A stretch of DNA of 64,000 nucleotides from contig CAXXOH010000002.1 of NCBI GenBank assembly GCA_963675185.2, positions 1-64,000 of the forward strand. The letters are read 5' to 3'. Position numbers and translations under genes: made by a program. The DNA is from Ilyobacter_A sp963675185. GTDB lineage: Bacteria > Fusobacteriota > Fusobacteriia > Fusobacteriales > Fusobacteriaceae. This document shows positions 1 to 10,330 of this stretch, one piece after another. The notes below the pieces were generated by a model, which was not told the DNA's origin, searched no databases, and worked only from the letters and a program-made list of their open reading frames with translations. How positions within the stretch are numbered: position 1 is the stretch's first letter; each line of letters opens with the position of its first letter.

Positions 1-651
1 GACCTTTCTTTATATAAGTGTTTTACTTCGCTTTTGGATTTGCTATCATACAGCAATGATGCTCCTACTGGAGATAACTTATAATAATTCACAACCAATT
101 TATTTATAAAATCTGTATATGATATTTCAATATATGTTTCCTGACTTACAACTGCGTAATCAGCTGAATCTTTTTTAATTATATCTTTTAACTCATTAGC
201 TACATGACGAAGAGATAAATAATTGTTCGAAAATCCTTTAATCGCACATATTTTCCCATCCAAATTTCCTGTATAAACAACCGAATGAAAGAAATCATCT
301 AAAAATATATAGTCGTTTATGTCATCTCTCCGAGGCAAGTCAAATTCAACATTTAAAACAGTTAAACTTGAAACAAAAATATTTTTTGCATTTCCATCTA
401 TCTTTGAAACCTCTAATTCAAGTCCTTTTATTTGTGTTGTATCCTTATTCCAAAAAAAAAAATTGTTCAATTTGAAATGTAGGGAGATTAGAAAAGTATT
501 CCATTTCTTCTTGTCTCTGGGCAATTGCTGTTTGTGCCTTTGAATTTCGATTCCCTTGAATTGTTAGTAAAACTGAAACAAAAGCTAATGAAACGGCAGT
601 TATTGTCGTGAAATAAATCTCATTCTTTTTTAAAAGATCTCTAATTTTCAT
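1..651 (-). CDS. Membrane-anchored protein of unknown function (partial, one apparent frameshift)
   Basis: I do not recognise the family. The N-terminus has one hydrophobic segment (about residues 13-30) after a charged start, so the protein is probably anchored in the inner membrane with a soluble domain outside. The frame breaks at an A11 run (about 451-461). Removing one base lets the same protein continue open to the left window edge with no stop, giving at least 215 residues. The C-terminus lies outside the window. Single-base excess in a homopolymer recurs in neighbouring genes, so I read this as a sequencing error, not a pseudogene. Confidence 0.6.
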
Positions 652-859
652 TTTGATATCAAAATTTGTGTTTCGTTCTTCTTAAATAACCTTAACGGCA
701 AATCTTATATAAGCAACATATTTAGTGGACAATTACCATCCTGCCGCTTGAGCAGGTTACATCTCGACATTTAGCTCTTTACCTCTCACTACTTATACAA
801 AGATTTATATTGCTCCTGTAATGTTTTTGTATTCTCTGATAAGCTCCAATGTTATGCGC

Positions 860-2707
860 TTAATATTCGTCTTCTCTATAAATGTTGTCTTTATTACCAA
901 ACCTATCATAAAGCAAATTCCAAAAACGAGATGGTTGGTAGTCCCTTAACCAAGGACCTCTGCGAGTTTGTAATGTATGTTTTTGGGAGCGAACCAGAAT
1001 ACATTCTCGCTTTGCTCGACTTACACTTACATAGCATAGACGGTGAGCTTCTTGCATTTGTCTTGAGCCTTCTTCAACCATATAAGTATAAGGAAAATCT
1101 TTCCTCTTCCATTCCTAACATTATTACAGCTTCAAATTCAAGACCTTTTGCACTATGTCTGGTAGTAACTGTTACCTCATTTTCTGGTTCTCCTAAAAAT
1201 GCAAACCTTTTCAATGGAGAATCTTTTAGGTTTTTATTTTGTACCTCATACAATAATGAATCCAGATTATCATTCTCACCTGGATAGCGATCTGAATCAT
1301 CAAATAACGTTTTCAATTCCAATTCTAACAACATGGAACTGTAACCACTCAATTGTTGTTCTTTTCCTTTTACTCTGCACCAATATTTCATGAAAAAAAA
1401 CTCGCTGTCGAATGACCTCCCATAATGCTCGTTCATTCTCATGAATTTCTAGTTGTATTTGCCAAAATCTAAATAGATCATCAAAAGATTGATGATTGCT
1501 ATCTAAACACCACTGAGCGCATTCTTGCAGCCAAAAAACAACATCACTATTGTCAAAATCCCACTTGACAATATAGAATGGTATGTCATTGTCTTTTAGT
1601 GTGCCTGCCATTTCAACAACATCTGTTGATGAAGCAACTAATATTCCTATTTCATTGTATGAAATTCCCTTTTGCCTCAACTCAGGTATTACCTTTTGAG
1701 CAACAACGTCATATTGAGGCTGCATCTCAGCTTCACAAACAATAAATGTGAATTCAGCTTCTTCACTTACTCTTTTCTTGGCTGAATATTTAGGTCTGGG
1801 AGGCTCAATAGCTAACATATCAATAGAACCTTCAATTATTCCCTGATTACTTCTATAGTTCGATGTTAGTGGTATAGACTCAAAATCATCTTTGCCATCC
1901 AGTTCTTCGAGAAAGTCAGGGTAAGCACCATTAAAACCATATATTGACTGATTCATGTCTCCTACAGCAAAAACCTTAATATCTGTTAACGCTTCAAGTT
2001 CTAAAACCATTTCATGCAATGCTTTGCCTAGATCTTGATATTCATCGATTAAAAGCCATGGAAATTTGGCTTCTAATGCTTGTTTTATATAGTCTTGTTC
2101 ACGGATCATTTGAGTCGAAATATTTACCATGCTGATGAAGTCTACATGACCAGATTCACTTAATCTCTTTTCATATAACTCAGCAGCATTTGCTTCAAAA
2201 ATATCAGCTTGGATTTCAACTTCGCTACTGCCTACAAAGGAAAGTGAACGTTGTCTATTGAGAACGACTTTTGATAGTTGATAAGTTTCAATGTTTAATT
2301 CATTCAATACACCATTGTATATTTCCCAAGTCAGTTCATCAGAAGCTATTTTTAAAGGATCAGGTACATTATACTGTGGAAAGAGATGAGCAAAAGGTTG
2401 TAAAATATTAATCAAACAAAATCCATGCATTGTCCCAATAAAGTCGTTTATGCTTGACTGATAACCATATTCCGTTAGTCTTTTTTTAAGCTCCCTTACA
2501 GTTTCTCTGCTATAACTAATACAAGCCAAACCTGAGGGGTAATGAATATCAGACTGTAATAATTTAATGGCCTTCAATGTCAAAACGCGCGTTTTTGCCA
2601 CTTCCAGGTCCGGCAATTACAACGGTGTTTCCTTCTGAATTATAGGCATTCCATTGGCTTTTATCAGATCGAATAAGATCTTGATCACTATAAAACTTCT
2701 CATTCAT
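860..2707 (-). CDS. gajB: GajB-like UvrD/Rep superfamily 1 helicase (Gabija), three apparent +1 frameshifts
   Basis: SF1 helicase partner of the OLD nuclease just upstream. In Gabija defence GajB is thought to sense or unwind DNA ends while GajA cuts. Visible motifs are Walker A GPGSGKT near residue 35, a DEYQDLGKALHEM Walker-B-like block, GDMNQSIYGFNGA, SNYRSNQGI, TRHSAKGLEFE (motif V region) and YVSVSRAKR (motif VI). The start ATG at 2707 overlaps the gajA stop by 8 bases, implying translational coupling. Reading is broken at T5 2592-2596, A8 1393-1400 and A4 near 1092. Deleting one base at each restores every motif in order, about 615 residues in total. I judge the gene functional and the breaks sequencing error. 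A UvrD helicase outside Gabija is less likely given the partner. Confidence 0.75.
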
Positions 2708-4705
2708 GAGCAGAGGTTACTTTATCGATTATATCATGGATTGCTTCCTTGATATATTCAGGGACTAAATCAATAATCAAATGGGAAACAAATCGTTGAG
2801 CAAATCTACCTTTACTTACATTGTCATCGATCTTTTTTAAGACATCCCAGAAATTGCCAGAATCTAAATCATTATCAAAATTCTTTTGTTGTTTCCTACC
2901 ACCTGGTCTCACTTCTGAATAAACGGTTTTAAATATCTCAATACCTGTTTCATCCGCGATATCCAACATATCAACTTCGAGTGTGTAATAGCCGACGAAA
3001 CAACCATATCTTTTCAATAGCTCTTCCTGCTCTGAAAAATCATCTTCAGGCACCTCTGATTCCGAAACATAACCTAAATCAATTAGCATCTTTATCATTA
3101 GCTCATGTCCCCTAAAATTCTCTTCTTCACCTTCTTGATGTATACGATGGTAATGTTTAAATTTCTTTTCCTTGCTATCAACTGTTTTCGTCTCTGCCTC
3201 GTAAAAATCTCCATCAGTTATTAAACACCAAGGAATACCCAAAGCTTGCAATATTTGCACGTATGGTTTAAAAATTAGTAGAATGGACATTGCATACAAC
3301 TATACCTAAATCGTCAAGATAATTTCCTAATAATTCAGATGTCTTAGGGACTAGGTACTCTTCAGTAATTCCTTCGACAAGAATAACGCCTTTCCCAAAG
3401 TAAATTTCACCTCTTTTCGCATCGAGATATCGTTCAATATCAGTTTTGTCTTTAGGATTAATTGTAAAGGTCTTTAGTTGAAAATACTTTTGTTTGTCCC
3501 AGTTCTTGTCTACAATGAACAATTGTTTCTAATGGAGCAACTGCGGTTATATAAGGAGAATGGGTAGTAAAAATTACTGAAGTGTGACTTTTATGCAGCA
3601 CTTCTCTATAAATCAACCTTTGCAAAACTGGGTGTAAATGTGCTTCAGGTTCCTCTACCGCTAATATTGTTACTGAATGCAATTGATGATTATGTTGATC
3701 GAAAAATTCATGTAATTGTTTTCTGATATCATCCTCAATACTTTCATTTTGGATGTAATTATTTCCTTTATCATTTATTGTATAATTATCAGAAATTAAT
3801 GTTCCATTTTCTTTGGAAATTAATTCATCAAAATCATCTTTTTTCAATATGCGTGGAACTGTTTTATCCCTTTGTAGGAGAAGCATTAAAGCAACATATA
3901 GGATATTGGCTAGACCAAGGCTTAATTCTGAAACTGGTCTTTCTTTGAGCCCCATATATACTTGAATTGTATAAAGCAACCTTTCTGTGTCAATGTCATA
4001 TGGTAATAAACTAATTGTATTGTCCTGTTGTAATCCTGATAAATTATTAAATTTAGCTGTGATAAGGTTTTTAATATCCTTTATCTCATCTAGTTTCAGA
4101 ATATCCTCCGCCGCATTTTGCATTTTTTCTGAAATTTCATCCAGTTCCTCTTGGTCAATATCGTATTGCTTTACAAGTTTAAATAACGGTGATCGTTTAT
4201 TTGCACTAAGTTCTCTTTCAACATCTCGTAAAGCTCCAATCACCTTAATATTCAGGAAATTTCGATCGTCACTTCTAAAAAGCTTATTTTCAGTAGTTCC
4301 TTTATAAATTTGATATTGGTATCTAATAATTTCTTCATTCTCATCTCTTACTGGAAAATATTTATATGTAAATCTAAGCGTTGGAGGTGTTGTCGAAATT
4401 ACCGCATCTTGAAATTGCGCAACCAATTGTCTGTTGTGTTCATAATTTTGTACTTCTATGCTAATTATTATTTCTTCCCCATTGCTTAAAGGATCTTCAA
4501 TGCTATCATGGAAATCGCTTCCACTCAATTCTCGATCACTATCAGAAAGACTTTGATCAAGAATCAACTGAATAGCTCTCAGAAAATTTGTTTTGCCTAC
4601 ATTATTCTCGCCTACTAATACTTGCTTATGATTCAGATTGACATCAACTTCCTTAAAATTTCTATAGTTCTTTATTTTGACTCTAGATATGTATGGGCTA
4701 TTCAT
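2700..4705 (-). CDS. gajA: GajA-like OLD-family ATP-dependent endonuclease (Gabija), two apparent +1 frameshifts
   Basis: Overcoming-lysogenization-defect nuclease. An SMC/ABC-type ATPase head is followed by a TOPRIM nuclease. Walker A is GENNVGKTNF at about residues 33-42. The ABC signature/Walker B region reads LAVEEPEAHLHP, and the H-loop is TTHSPYI. TOPRIM elements are VILVEGITEEYL and ITDGDFYE. The frame breaks at A3 3466-3468 and A5 3270-3274. Removing one base at each gives a continuous protein of about 667 residues that keeps all motifs. OLD plus an adjacent UvrD helicase is the diagnostic layout of Gabija anti-phage defence. It is somewhat longer than Bacillus GajA (about 580 aa), which I recall as the usual size. 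Confidence 0.78.
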
Positions 4706-4754
4706 GATTCATTTATATTTATAAATTTAATTGCTGACATTGGCTCTAATTGTA

Positions 4755-4933
4755 CACAACCAGTTTATATATCTACCATAAATACCATTTATATACAATA
4801 TAAGAGTGATATGTGTACCTTTTTGTATGATTGGTCAAATTTTCTGTCTTCATGTTGTTGGATTCTTTGGTGCATCCAAGTTAACAAAATCTTTTAATTT
4901 TCAATAGATGGGCTTTATGGTTGGTGAGGTGGC
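4755..4933. repeat. Cassette-associated repeat, copy a (type I tail)
   Basis: It begins with ACAACCAGTTTATAT just upstream of gajA, passes through a GTGATATGTGTAC block and the shared TTTTCTGTCTTCATGTTGTT and AAGTTAACAAAATCTTTT cores, and ends at a GATGGG...GGTGAGGTGG tail that runs into the 3' end of the SDR gene. It separates the gajA/gajB cassette from the next one. Confidence 0.75.
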
Positions 4934-4939
4934 TAGCGT

Positions 4940-5680
4940 TTACGATTGACGATTCTTCGGAGCCGTTTGATAGATAACGGGCATTTGTCCCTTCCACCTA
5001 CTCCATACGTCATTGTTGGTGATGAGTTCGGCCATAAAATGACCGACATTGATCCGGCTGACCGTTCCGGCATTGAAAATCGCACTTCGTGTGGGTGAAG
5101 GATGCACCTCGTATCCGGTGACCTGGTCTTCGTTGACCAAACCATCGGGACGAACAGCTACCCACTCGATGAAACTGCTTTCTTGCCCCATCTGCGTCCG
5201 TAAATAATCGGCTGCCTTTTCGTTATCGACATGGGGAGGTAACAATAACCGGAGGATGGCAATGACCAACCGTTGCCCCATCGAAATGGGTTCGTTTAAG
5301 TCGCGGTTCCGGTTGCCGGTGGTGTTCATCAATACAAATTTCACCGGCTTACCCGGTGCGTTCTTTTGAATGGCGTTGCAAAGGAGGATGACAGCGTCGG
5401 TCACCAGTCGTCGGGGTTTTCCGTATATCCCTTTCCAATTCGGATGATGGCCTAAACAAGAAGCGACGGCATGACAATCGCGGATGTATCCGGCCATTTC
5501 ATCTACCGTGATTTCGGATACGCTGGCTTGAATGATGGACAGTTGGTCGTTGGTTTTCCAGGCTTCGGGTAATTTTTCCGGTGAACGAACAATCACCTTT
5601 ACCTTTTGCCGGGAATTGAGCAGTTGCTCCACCAAATGTTTCCCGGTTGCTCCGGTTGCACCAACGACTAATGTTGTCAT
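4940..5680 (-). CDS. Atypical short-chain dehydrogenase / NmrA-like NAD(P)-binding protein
   Basis: Rossmann-fold protein of about 246 residues with the nucleotide motif VVGATGATGKHL at the extreme N-terminus (GxxGxxG), as in NmrA/SDR_a5 proteins that act on unknown small substrates or as redox sensors. The middle keeps FVLMNTTG and the C-terminal part VAVRPDGLVN, typical of atypical SDRs. The usual YxxxK pair is not evident, so catalysis is uncertain. I chose the ATG at 5680, since the in-frame extension upstream begins only with TTG. It is more GC-rich than its neighbours. The bases from 5693 to 5990 hold nothing I recognise. Confidence 0.7.
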   Translation of the reverse strand: MTTLVVGATGATGKHLVEQLLNSRQKVKVIVRSPEKLPEAWKTNDQLSIIQASVSEITVDEMAGYIRDCHAVASCLGHHPNWKGIYGKPRRLVTDAVILLCNAIQKNAPGKPVKFVLMNTTGNRNRDLNEPISMGQRLVIAILRLLLPPHVDNEKAADYLRTQMGQESSFIEWVAVRPDGLVNEDQVTGYEVHPSPTRSAIFNAGTVSRINVGHFMAELITNNDVWSRWKGQMPVIYQTAPKNRQS

Positions 5681-5989
5681 ATCGTGTGTCAATTACTTCT
5701 TTGAAATATGCGTTCTATCCTGACAGATACCATCAAGATAAGGAAATTAGTTGGGTTTTGGGATGGGGAGATGGGGAGCGTTTGCGAAGGGGAGATTGGG
5801 AGAAGGGAGCGGTTGCACTGAAACCGCTATGTATTATGACTGCTTGTTACCACACGTTTTTTTCTTTTTTTGTTGGTTTGTATTCTTGAGATTCAACATA
5901 TAAATACTGGCGGTTCAAAAACTTATTTTTCTAATCTTTCGTTTCATAACAAATCGTCGAACAACGCTAATCAACTGTAATTATAGCCG

Positions 5990-6520
5990 TTACCACAACG
6001 TTTGTCCAAAATAAATGTATTTATAGGCAATCCCTTCAACAGCAACCAATATTATCGTGCCTAATATCAGTTGCCATATTTTGATTTTCCCTTTTTCAAT
6101 CTTCAAGTCTTCTATTACTTTATTGAATGGTTTCGGGGAGACTTCTACAATTTTTGATTTTATTATTAAGTCACCCAATCTCTTTTGTGGGGAAAGGGCC
6201 ATAAAAATTAATTCAATTGGTAATAAAACGATACATGTTGAATTTCTGATAATTGATTGCAATGGTGTTATTGGCTTTAAAGTTTTTGAATCAACGACCT
6301 GTAGTCCTAATGCTTTTTTAAATGGGCTTGCTCCGTGAAAAATATCTTTCATGAAAGCGGCTGTCATTATAGGAGTTCCAATAATTAAATGCATTATTTC
6401 TGGTTGATAAAAGTCTACTGTTTTATCAATAAGTGTTACAAATGGAAAGGAAATTATTATTAGTACGCCTAAGTCTAAAATGGTTGAAATATATCTTTTG
6501 TTCTTATAAATAAAATCCAT
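5990..6520 (-). CDS. RDD-family integral membrane protein
   Basis: Membrane protein of 176 residues with hydrophobic segments near residues 13-30, 43-56, 93-112 and 150-166. The N-terminal ILDLGVLIIISF with the aspartate in the first helix, then GASPFKKALGLQVVD in the loop, and QKRLGDLI near residue 133 are the pattern of the RDD family. Its members are implicated in ion exchange or have no known role. A single-gene cassette between repeat copies a and b. Confidence 0.65.
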   Translation of the reverse strand: MDFIYKNKRYISTILDLGVLIIISFPFVTLIDKTVDFYQPEIMHLIIGTPIMTAAFMKDIFHGASPFKKALGLQVVDSKTLKPITPLQSIIRNSTCIVLLPIELIFMALSPQKRLGDLIIKSKIVEVSPKPFNKVIEDLKIEKGKIKIWQLILGTIILVAVEGIAYKYIYFGQTLW

Positions 6521-6561
6521 GTTTAATTTCTTATTTTCCGGGAATTATATTGCTTCAAATG

Positions 6562-6770
6562 CACCTCAACTAGTTTTTTGCACCAAAACACCCCATATCT
6601 CTATTAGGGGAGTGATATGTGTACGTTACGTGTTGATTGGTCGAATTTTCTCTCTTCATGTTGTTGGTTGTTAGGTGCAACCAAGTTAACAAAATCTTTT
6701 GGGTTTTCGAGGGATGGGGTTTCGGGCTGGTGAGATGGTGGGAGGTCTGGGAAAGAAAGCGGTTTAAGTT
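6562..6770. repeat. Cassette-associated repeat, copy b (type I tail, near-complete)
   Basis: A good reference copy. It starts CTCAACTAGTTTTTTG beside the RDD gene start, includes CCCATATCTCTATTAGGGG and GTGATATGTGTACGTTACG, then the shared core with GTTGTTGGTTGTTAGGTGC and AAGTTAACAAAATC, and ends with GGGATGGGGTTTCGGGCTGG. Its end lies about 50 bases from the stop of the DUF4268 gene. Confidence 0.8.
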
Positions 6771-6822
6771 GATGAAAAGAGAAGACAGTTTTTGATATAT
6801 GATGATTTGTAAGCACTGACGT

Positions 6823-7764
6823 TCATAATTGCTTTATTTTGGGACGGAAAAATTCATCAAACTTTTGAAGTGTTACCATAAACCACTGAAACTGATTATC
6901 CCAGTCATTTTTATCTCTCACATTGGCATCTTTTTTAAGATATACCCAAGAAACCTTTTTGTCTGGTATCTCATCCCATATTAAATCAGTATCAATTTCA
7001 TCATATGATGTAGTCTCAAACTTTTCTTTGAGTTTTCGAAAATCATCTTTGGAAGTATCAGTGTTTATTAAAAATTCAACTCGAAGAAAATTATCACGTA
7101 CACTTGATGTTGCAGCCATATAAATATTACTTTTTCCAAGTGCAAAATTTGTCCAATGTTGCGGTAATGGCTTTTGTTGTTTCAAGAATGTCCCTTTATC
7201 ATCAAAGTATTTTTTCATTGCCGTCCAATACTCCAGATTCAACGCTTTTGCTTCACTGAGGTTTTGGCTTGATGCTGCTGCACTTTTAACTGTCCTCGAC
7301 CATTCATTTGGTTTACTAACAATCTGAAACAGCGGGGCGGGAAGACTATCTCCAATCTTAAAAGCTTCTATTTCAATACCAAAAAAGTTAAATTGTTCAT
7401 CGGTAATTCTATTTAGCCAATCTATTGTTGCCCTGTGCTCTTCTGTAAATTGCCTAGCTATCCAAATCACTGTTACAGCATCCAGTCCAGCGGCATAAGT
7501 CATAATTTGTCCTAAATGTGTATGATCAGTTTTTTCCAATTGGTTTTCAATTAAAACATAATGGTCATCAACAGTATTTTTACAGAGAATATCTGCTCTA
7601 AAAGGACCTACATTTTTCTCTTGCTCAATAACTTCAAGTTCAATTTGTATTGCTTCTCCCAATTGACTAATATTATCTTCTTTTGCCAACCAAGGAGTGA
7701 AATCAGTTGCCTCACCTTTCCATAATTCACGAATTTCGACCTTTTTAAGCTTACCTATTTTCAT
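6823..7764 (-). CDS. DUF4268 protein with PD-(D/E)xK nuclease-like N-terminus
   Basis: Protein of 313 residues. The N-terminal half shows a restriction-endonuclease-like core: GPFRADILCKN (conserved Asp), then VLIENQLEKTDHTHLGQ with the acidic-x-Gln in place of the classic ExK, near residues 53-85. The C-terminal part (about 170-310) matches the DUF4268 pattern I recall, with YWTAMKKYFDD and W-rich strands. DUF4268 proteins are common mobile cargo and are suspected nucleases or defence factors, but no activity can be claimed. A one-gene cassette flanked by repeats b and c. Confidence 0.65.
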   Translation of the reverse strand: MKIGKLKKVEIRELWKGEATDFTPWLAKEDNISQLGEAIQIELEVIEQEKNVGPFRADILCKNTVDDHYVLIENQLEKTDHTHLGQIMTYAAGLDAVTVIWIARQFTEEHRATIDWLNRITDEQFNFFGIEIEAFKIGDSLPAPLFQIVSKPNEWSRTVKSAAASSQNLSEAKALNLEYWTAMKKYFDDKGTFLKQQKPLPQHWTNFALGKSNIYMAATSSVRDNFLRVEFLINTDTSKDDFRKLKEKFETTSYDEIDTDLIWDEIPDKKVSWVYLKKDANVRDKNDWDNQFQWFMVTLQKFDEFFRPKIKQL

Positions 7765-7779
7765 GTGTTATTTTTTTGA

Positions 7780-8012
7780 GTGTTTGACTAACTCTTTTAT
7801 GTGTCTATTAAAACTCTCACAAATCTCACATATGAAAAACCCTATTGGTTGCTTCTCTCTTCACACAGACATCATGATACCTAGTCAGTTTTTCCATTCT
7901 CACTTTGTTGGTTGTTAGGACACATCCAAGTTAACAAAATCTTTCAGGTTTCCGATGGTTGGGGTTTCGGGCTGGTGAGATGGTGGGAGGTTTGGGAAAG
8001 GGTGTTTTTATG
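7780..8012. repeat. Cassette-associated repeat, copy c (type I tail)
   Basis: It carries the CCTATTGGTTGCTTCTC block, a TTCACACAGAC segment, GTTGGTTGTTAGGACAC (differing from copy b at the GGTGC position) and AAGTTAACAAAATC, then GGGGTTTCGGGCTGGTGAG. The rest of the gap to the next stop codon at 8197 holds unassigned sequence. Confidence 0.75.
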
Positions 8013-8196
8013 TTGTCAACGGTTTTGTATAAGAACAGTAGGGCGGAAAATACCCGCTTACCATTCGATTGAGCACAAGCCGAACTTCTTAATTTTTCTT
8101 ATTGCCTTTTTTATCTCAATAAGCCAAATTTAAAAATTTGGCGAGCTTCCAAATATGCCCGAACCTTTAGGCTTTGCAACAATTGTCCTATTGTTC

Positions 8197-8925
8197 TTAT
8201 ACGTTGTTGTGCATCATTCTTGTCCGCGCAACAATCGGTTCAAGATATTTATTTATATTATTTCGCCACAAATAATTTGGATGATAAGTTCTAAATGATG
8301 GAACTAAATTTGAAACTTCTAATTCGCAAAGTTGCTTTTCCGAAAATCCATTAATTGGTTTTCTTCCAAATTTTCCAAATGCTTTTTCTATGTTATGGTC
8401 ATAATAAGGTCCAGAAAAGAAAACTAATAAATCAGGTTTTAAAATGTTTATTTCTTCTTGGATTACATTAAAATGTTCAAATTGTATTTCTTGAATACTT
8501 GCGAAAGGTGAGCCTTTGCCACATTTTCCGATTTTTAAAACATTGTTCCAAACTACACCTACTTTTTTGTCAGTTCCTTGTTCCGATAATTTTACAAATC
8601 GGCTTATTCCATTCCAAAATTGTCCGCCGTATGAATAGCATTCACCGCTCAAGAAAAAATCTTCGTAAAGATTATATACTGGTTCAATCTCACCTAAAAA
8701 TTCAGCGTTGTTTTGCTCGCCAAGCCAAGTATTTGTTTCTTGTCCGAAAATCATTACTTTCAGTTCAGCTTTAGCATAATTGTCATCAATTTTCAATAAA
8801 AGAGGATTTGTAGCTCTGTCTTTATGTCCTAATGACTTGTTTTTTTCGTTTAATACCTTCGTAAGTTTTGGATATTTATTATTATATAAATCGAATAAAT
8901 TTTGATTGGTTTCTTGGTAGTTCAT
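8197..8925 (-). CDS. Uracil-DNA-glycosylase-fold protein of unknown substrate
   Basis: About 242 residues. The pattern LKVMIFGQETNTW (near residue 55), PDLLVFFSGPYYD (near 165) and a late SFRTYHPNYLWR recalls the UDG superfamily (the GQDPY-like and HPS-like motifs), but the catalytic residues are not standard, so base excision is unproven. I use the ATG at 8925. A longer reading starts with GTG and would put the cassette's own inverted repeat inside the coding region. The last codons also lie within that repeat. Confidence 0.5.
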   Translation of the reverse strand: MNYQETNQNLFDLYNNKYPKLTKVLNEKNKSLGHKDRATNPLLLKIDDNYAKAELKVMIFGQETNTWLGEQNNAEFLGEIEPVYNLYEDFFLSGECYSYGGQFWNGISRFVKLSEQGTDKKVGVVWNNVLKIGKCGKGSPFASIQEIQFEHFNVIQEEINILKPDLLVFFSGPYYDHNIEKAFGKFGRKPINGFSEKQLCELEVSNLVPSFRTYHPNYLWRNNINKYLEPIVARTRMMHNNV

Positions 8926-8958
8926 TTTTCGTGGAATGTTTTTTGAATGATGCACAAC
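8206..8958. other. Cassette with perfect 14-bp terminal inverted repeat
   Basis: GTTGTGCATCATTC at 8206-8219 and its exact reverse complement GAATGATGCACAAC at 8945-8958 bracket the UDG-fold gene. In the gene's orientation the cassette starts GTTGTGC and ends GCACAAC, as expected of the R' and R'' boxes of an integron cassette. The complementarity continues 7 bp inward, beyond what a classic attC needs. Confidence 0.7.
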
Positions 8959-9235
8959 TAGCTCATATGTTTACTAAAACTACCCTATATTTTCAATTTT
9001 GGAGTGATATGTGTACGCTTTGTGTTGAGTCATCAGAAACCTATTGGTTGTGCCCCCCAACGCAAAAGGGAAGCTGTTCTGCTAATTCGCAAGCCCGATG
9101 GTAGTTGGTCGAATTTTCTGTTTTCATGTTGTTGGATTCTTAGTGCATCCAAGTTAACAAAATCTTTTCAGTTTTCGATGGATGGGGTTTCGGGGTGGTG
9201 AGCTGGCTGGAGATTTGGGAAGGAGTTATTTGAAA
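8952..9235. repeat. Cassette-associated repeat, copy d (longest type I copy)
   Basis: It runs from CAACTAGCTCATATG through CTACCCTATATTTTC, GTGATATGTGTACGC, CCTATTGGTTGTGCCCCC, GGGAAGCTGTTCTGCTAA, GTTGGTCGAATTTTCTG and AAGTTAACAAAATCTTTT to GATGGGGTTTCGGGGTGG. This appears to be the most complete form of the repeat and is a good query sequence. Confidence 0.8.
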
Positions 9236-9240
9236 TGGCA

Positions 9241-10123
9241 GCGGTCACTTGCGAGTTGTCGTTGCATTCCGATACTTTGGCCCCGAATTTTCGGGGAAAG
9301 AACGTTAGCGTCCACCAGGACATGACGGTTAAGAAAGGAGAAGAGACAGCGCACGCCGCTGCCTCCACAATGCAATTTGCAAGTTGTTGGTGGTGGTTAT
9401 TCTTTTCTTTTTTCAAATCTTTTCCCATTCCACACAAACAAGATACTGTCTGTTTTAATCCACTTCGTAAATTGATCGCTTTGTGGATCGACCTCGTATT
9501 CAACACCATTCGTTTCTTTTGGCTTCAAATTGTAGCTTGTGCTCAGCGTAATATTCTCTTCTTTCAAGCTGTCGGGGAGGTTGTCTTTCAAAAACGCTCT
9601 TGTTTTTAAATTTTCGGGAAGCCCAAGATTCTCATTTTGTTTTAGCGTTCCATTCTCATAGTCAAATGTGAGCAGAGAATCCTGGTCATATGCTCTTTCT
9701 GCTCCACCGTATTTTGAGTAGACAACAACAAAAGAACCGTCAGCCTTTTGAAATCTCCTTAATTCAATGACGATAAATCCACTTTGTCCGGTAGTATAGT
9801 AATAATCCAGTCTTATATAGTCTTTTCCGGCTGAGTAATCAACTTTCTCCGTCTCATTCATGTCACCGCCGGGAATCGTGTAGGTCCCCTGCTCTATTAA
9901 TGAGTCCTTCGCTTCAGTTGTCAATTCGCCAGTGTAATTCAATGGCAGAGCTTTGAAAATTTCCTGAATTGTCTGTCCGAAAGACAAATTTGTCAATGAA
10001 AAGATGATTAATGTGATTAATGTTACTCGTCTCATTTTAATTACGGTTAAAGGTTTATGTAAGTGGAGTGCGGGATTAAAAGCTGGAAACGTTCAAAACC
10101 GCACGGAACCAATTCGTTTATTC
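9241..10123. repeat. Duplicated cassette, copy 1 (partner at 22,703-23,584)
   Basis: A block of about 883 bases containing the secreted-protein gene and its flanks, repeated almost identically 13.46 kb downstream in the same orientation. Both copies share the 3' flank that includes GCCGCTGCCTCCACAATGC and the 5' flank ending GCCAATTCGTTTATTC or ACCAATTCGTTTATTC. Identity stops sharply at both edges, so the unit duplicated is the cassette, not a longer segment. Confidence 0.85.
9397..10035 (-). CDS. Secreted protein of unknown function (duplicated, copy 1)
   Basis: Unrecognised family, 212 residues. The first 20 residues form a signal peptide ending at SFGQ, so it is exported, probably to the periplasm. 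The mature part is rich in beta-strand-like stretches with conserved aromatics, and I see no catalytic motif. The protein differs from the copy at 22,858-23,496 at only seven positions, mostly clustered around residues 58-71. It stands alone in its cassette. Confidence 0.7.
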   Translation of the reverse strand: MRRVTLITLIIFSLTNLSFGQTIQEIFKALPLNYTGELTTEAKDSLIEQGTYTIPGGDMNETEKVDYSAGKDYIRLDYYYTTGQSGFIVIELRRFQKADGSFVVVYSKYGGAERAYDQDSLLTFDYENGTLKQNENLGLPENLKTRAFLKDNLPDSLKEENITLSTSYNLKPKETNGVEYEVDPQSDQFTKWIKTDSILFVWNGKRFEKRKE

Positions 10124-10125
10124 TT

Positions 10126-10330
10126 TGTTCCATTCTATCTTTTTCGTTTGTCATACAATTGTGTTAAACCTGTGTCAAATGACTTTGCACTCACAAATTC
10201 AAGTTGTTGTTCAGGTCTATCGTCTTTGAATAATCTTGTCCCGTCACCAGGCAAAATCGGTATAACTGAGATTATGGATTCGTCTATCAAGTCGTGCTTT
10301 AAAAGTTCATTTTCGGTCTTCATATTGTAG
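10126..10330 (-). pseudogene. C-terminal fragment of a dihydrofolate-reductase-like (RibD C-terminal) protein
   Basis: About 62 codons ending at 10135 read as the final part of a DHFR/RibD-C family protein of the YyaP type: LLKHDLIDE, then IPILPGDGTRLF and KSFDTGLTQLYDKRKR. The first two thirds of a normal protein (about 180 aa) are missing. The fragment begins right where repeat copy e starts, so the gene was cut at the cassette/repeat boundary. Not expected to work. Confidence 0.6.

Noticed and set aside
860..4705. Calling gajA and gajB pseudogenes
   Set aside because: All five breaks are +1 bases in short runs, and every motif is restored in order, which fits sequencing error better than decay.
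9235..9609. Plus-strand 124-codon frame (and its twin at 22,783)
   Set aside because: It overlaps the secreted-protein gene antisense. Conservation comes from the duplicated cassette.
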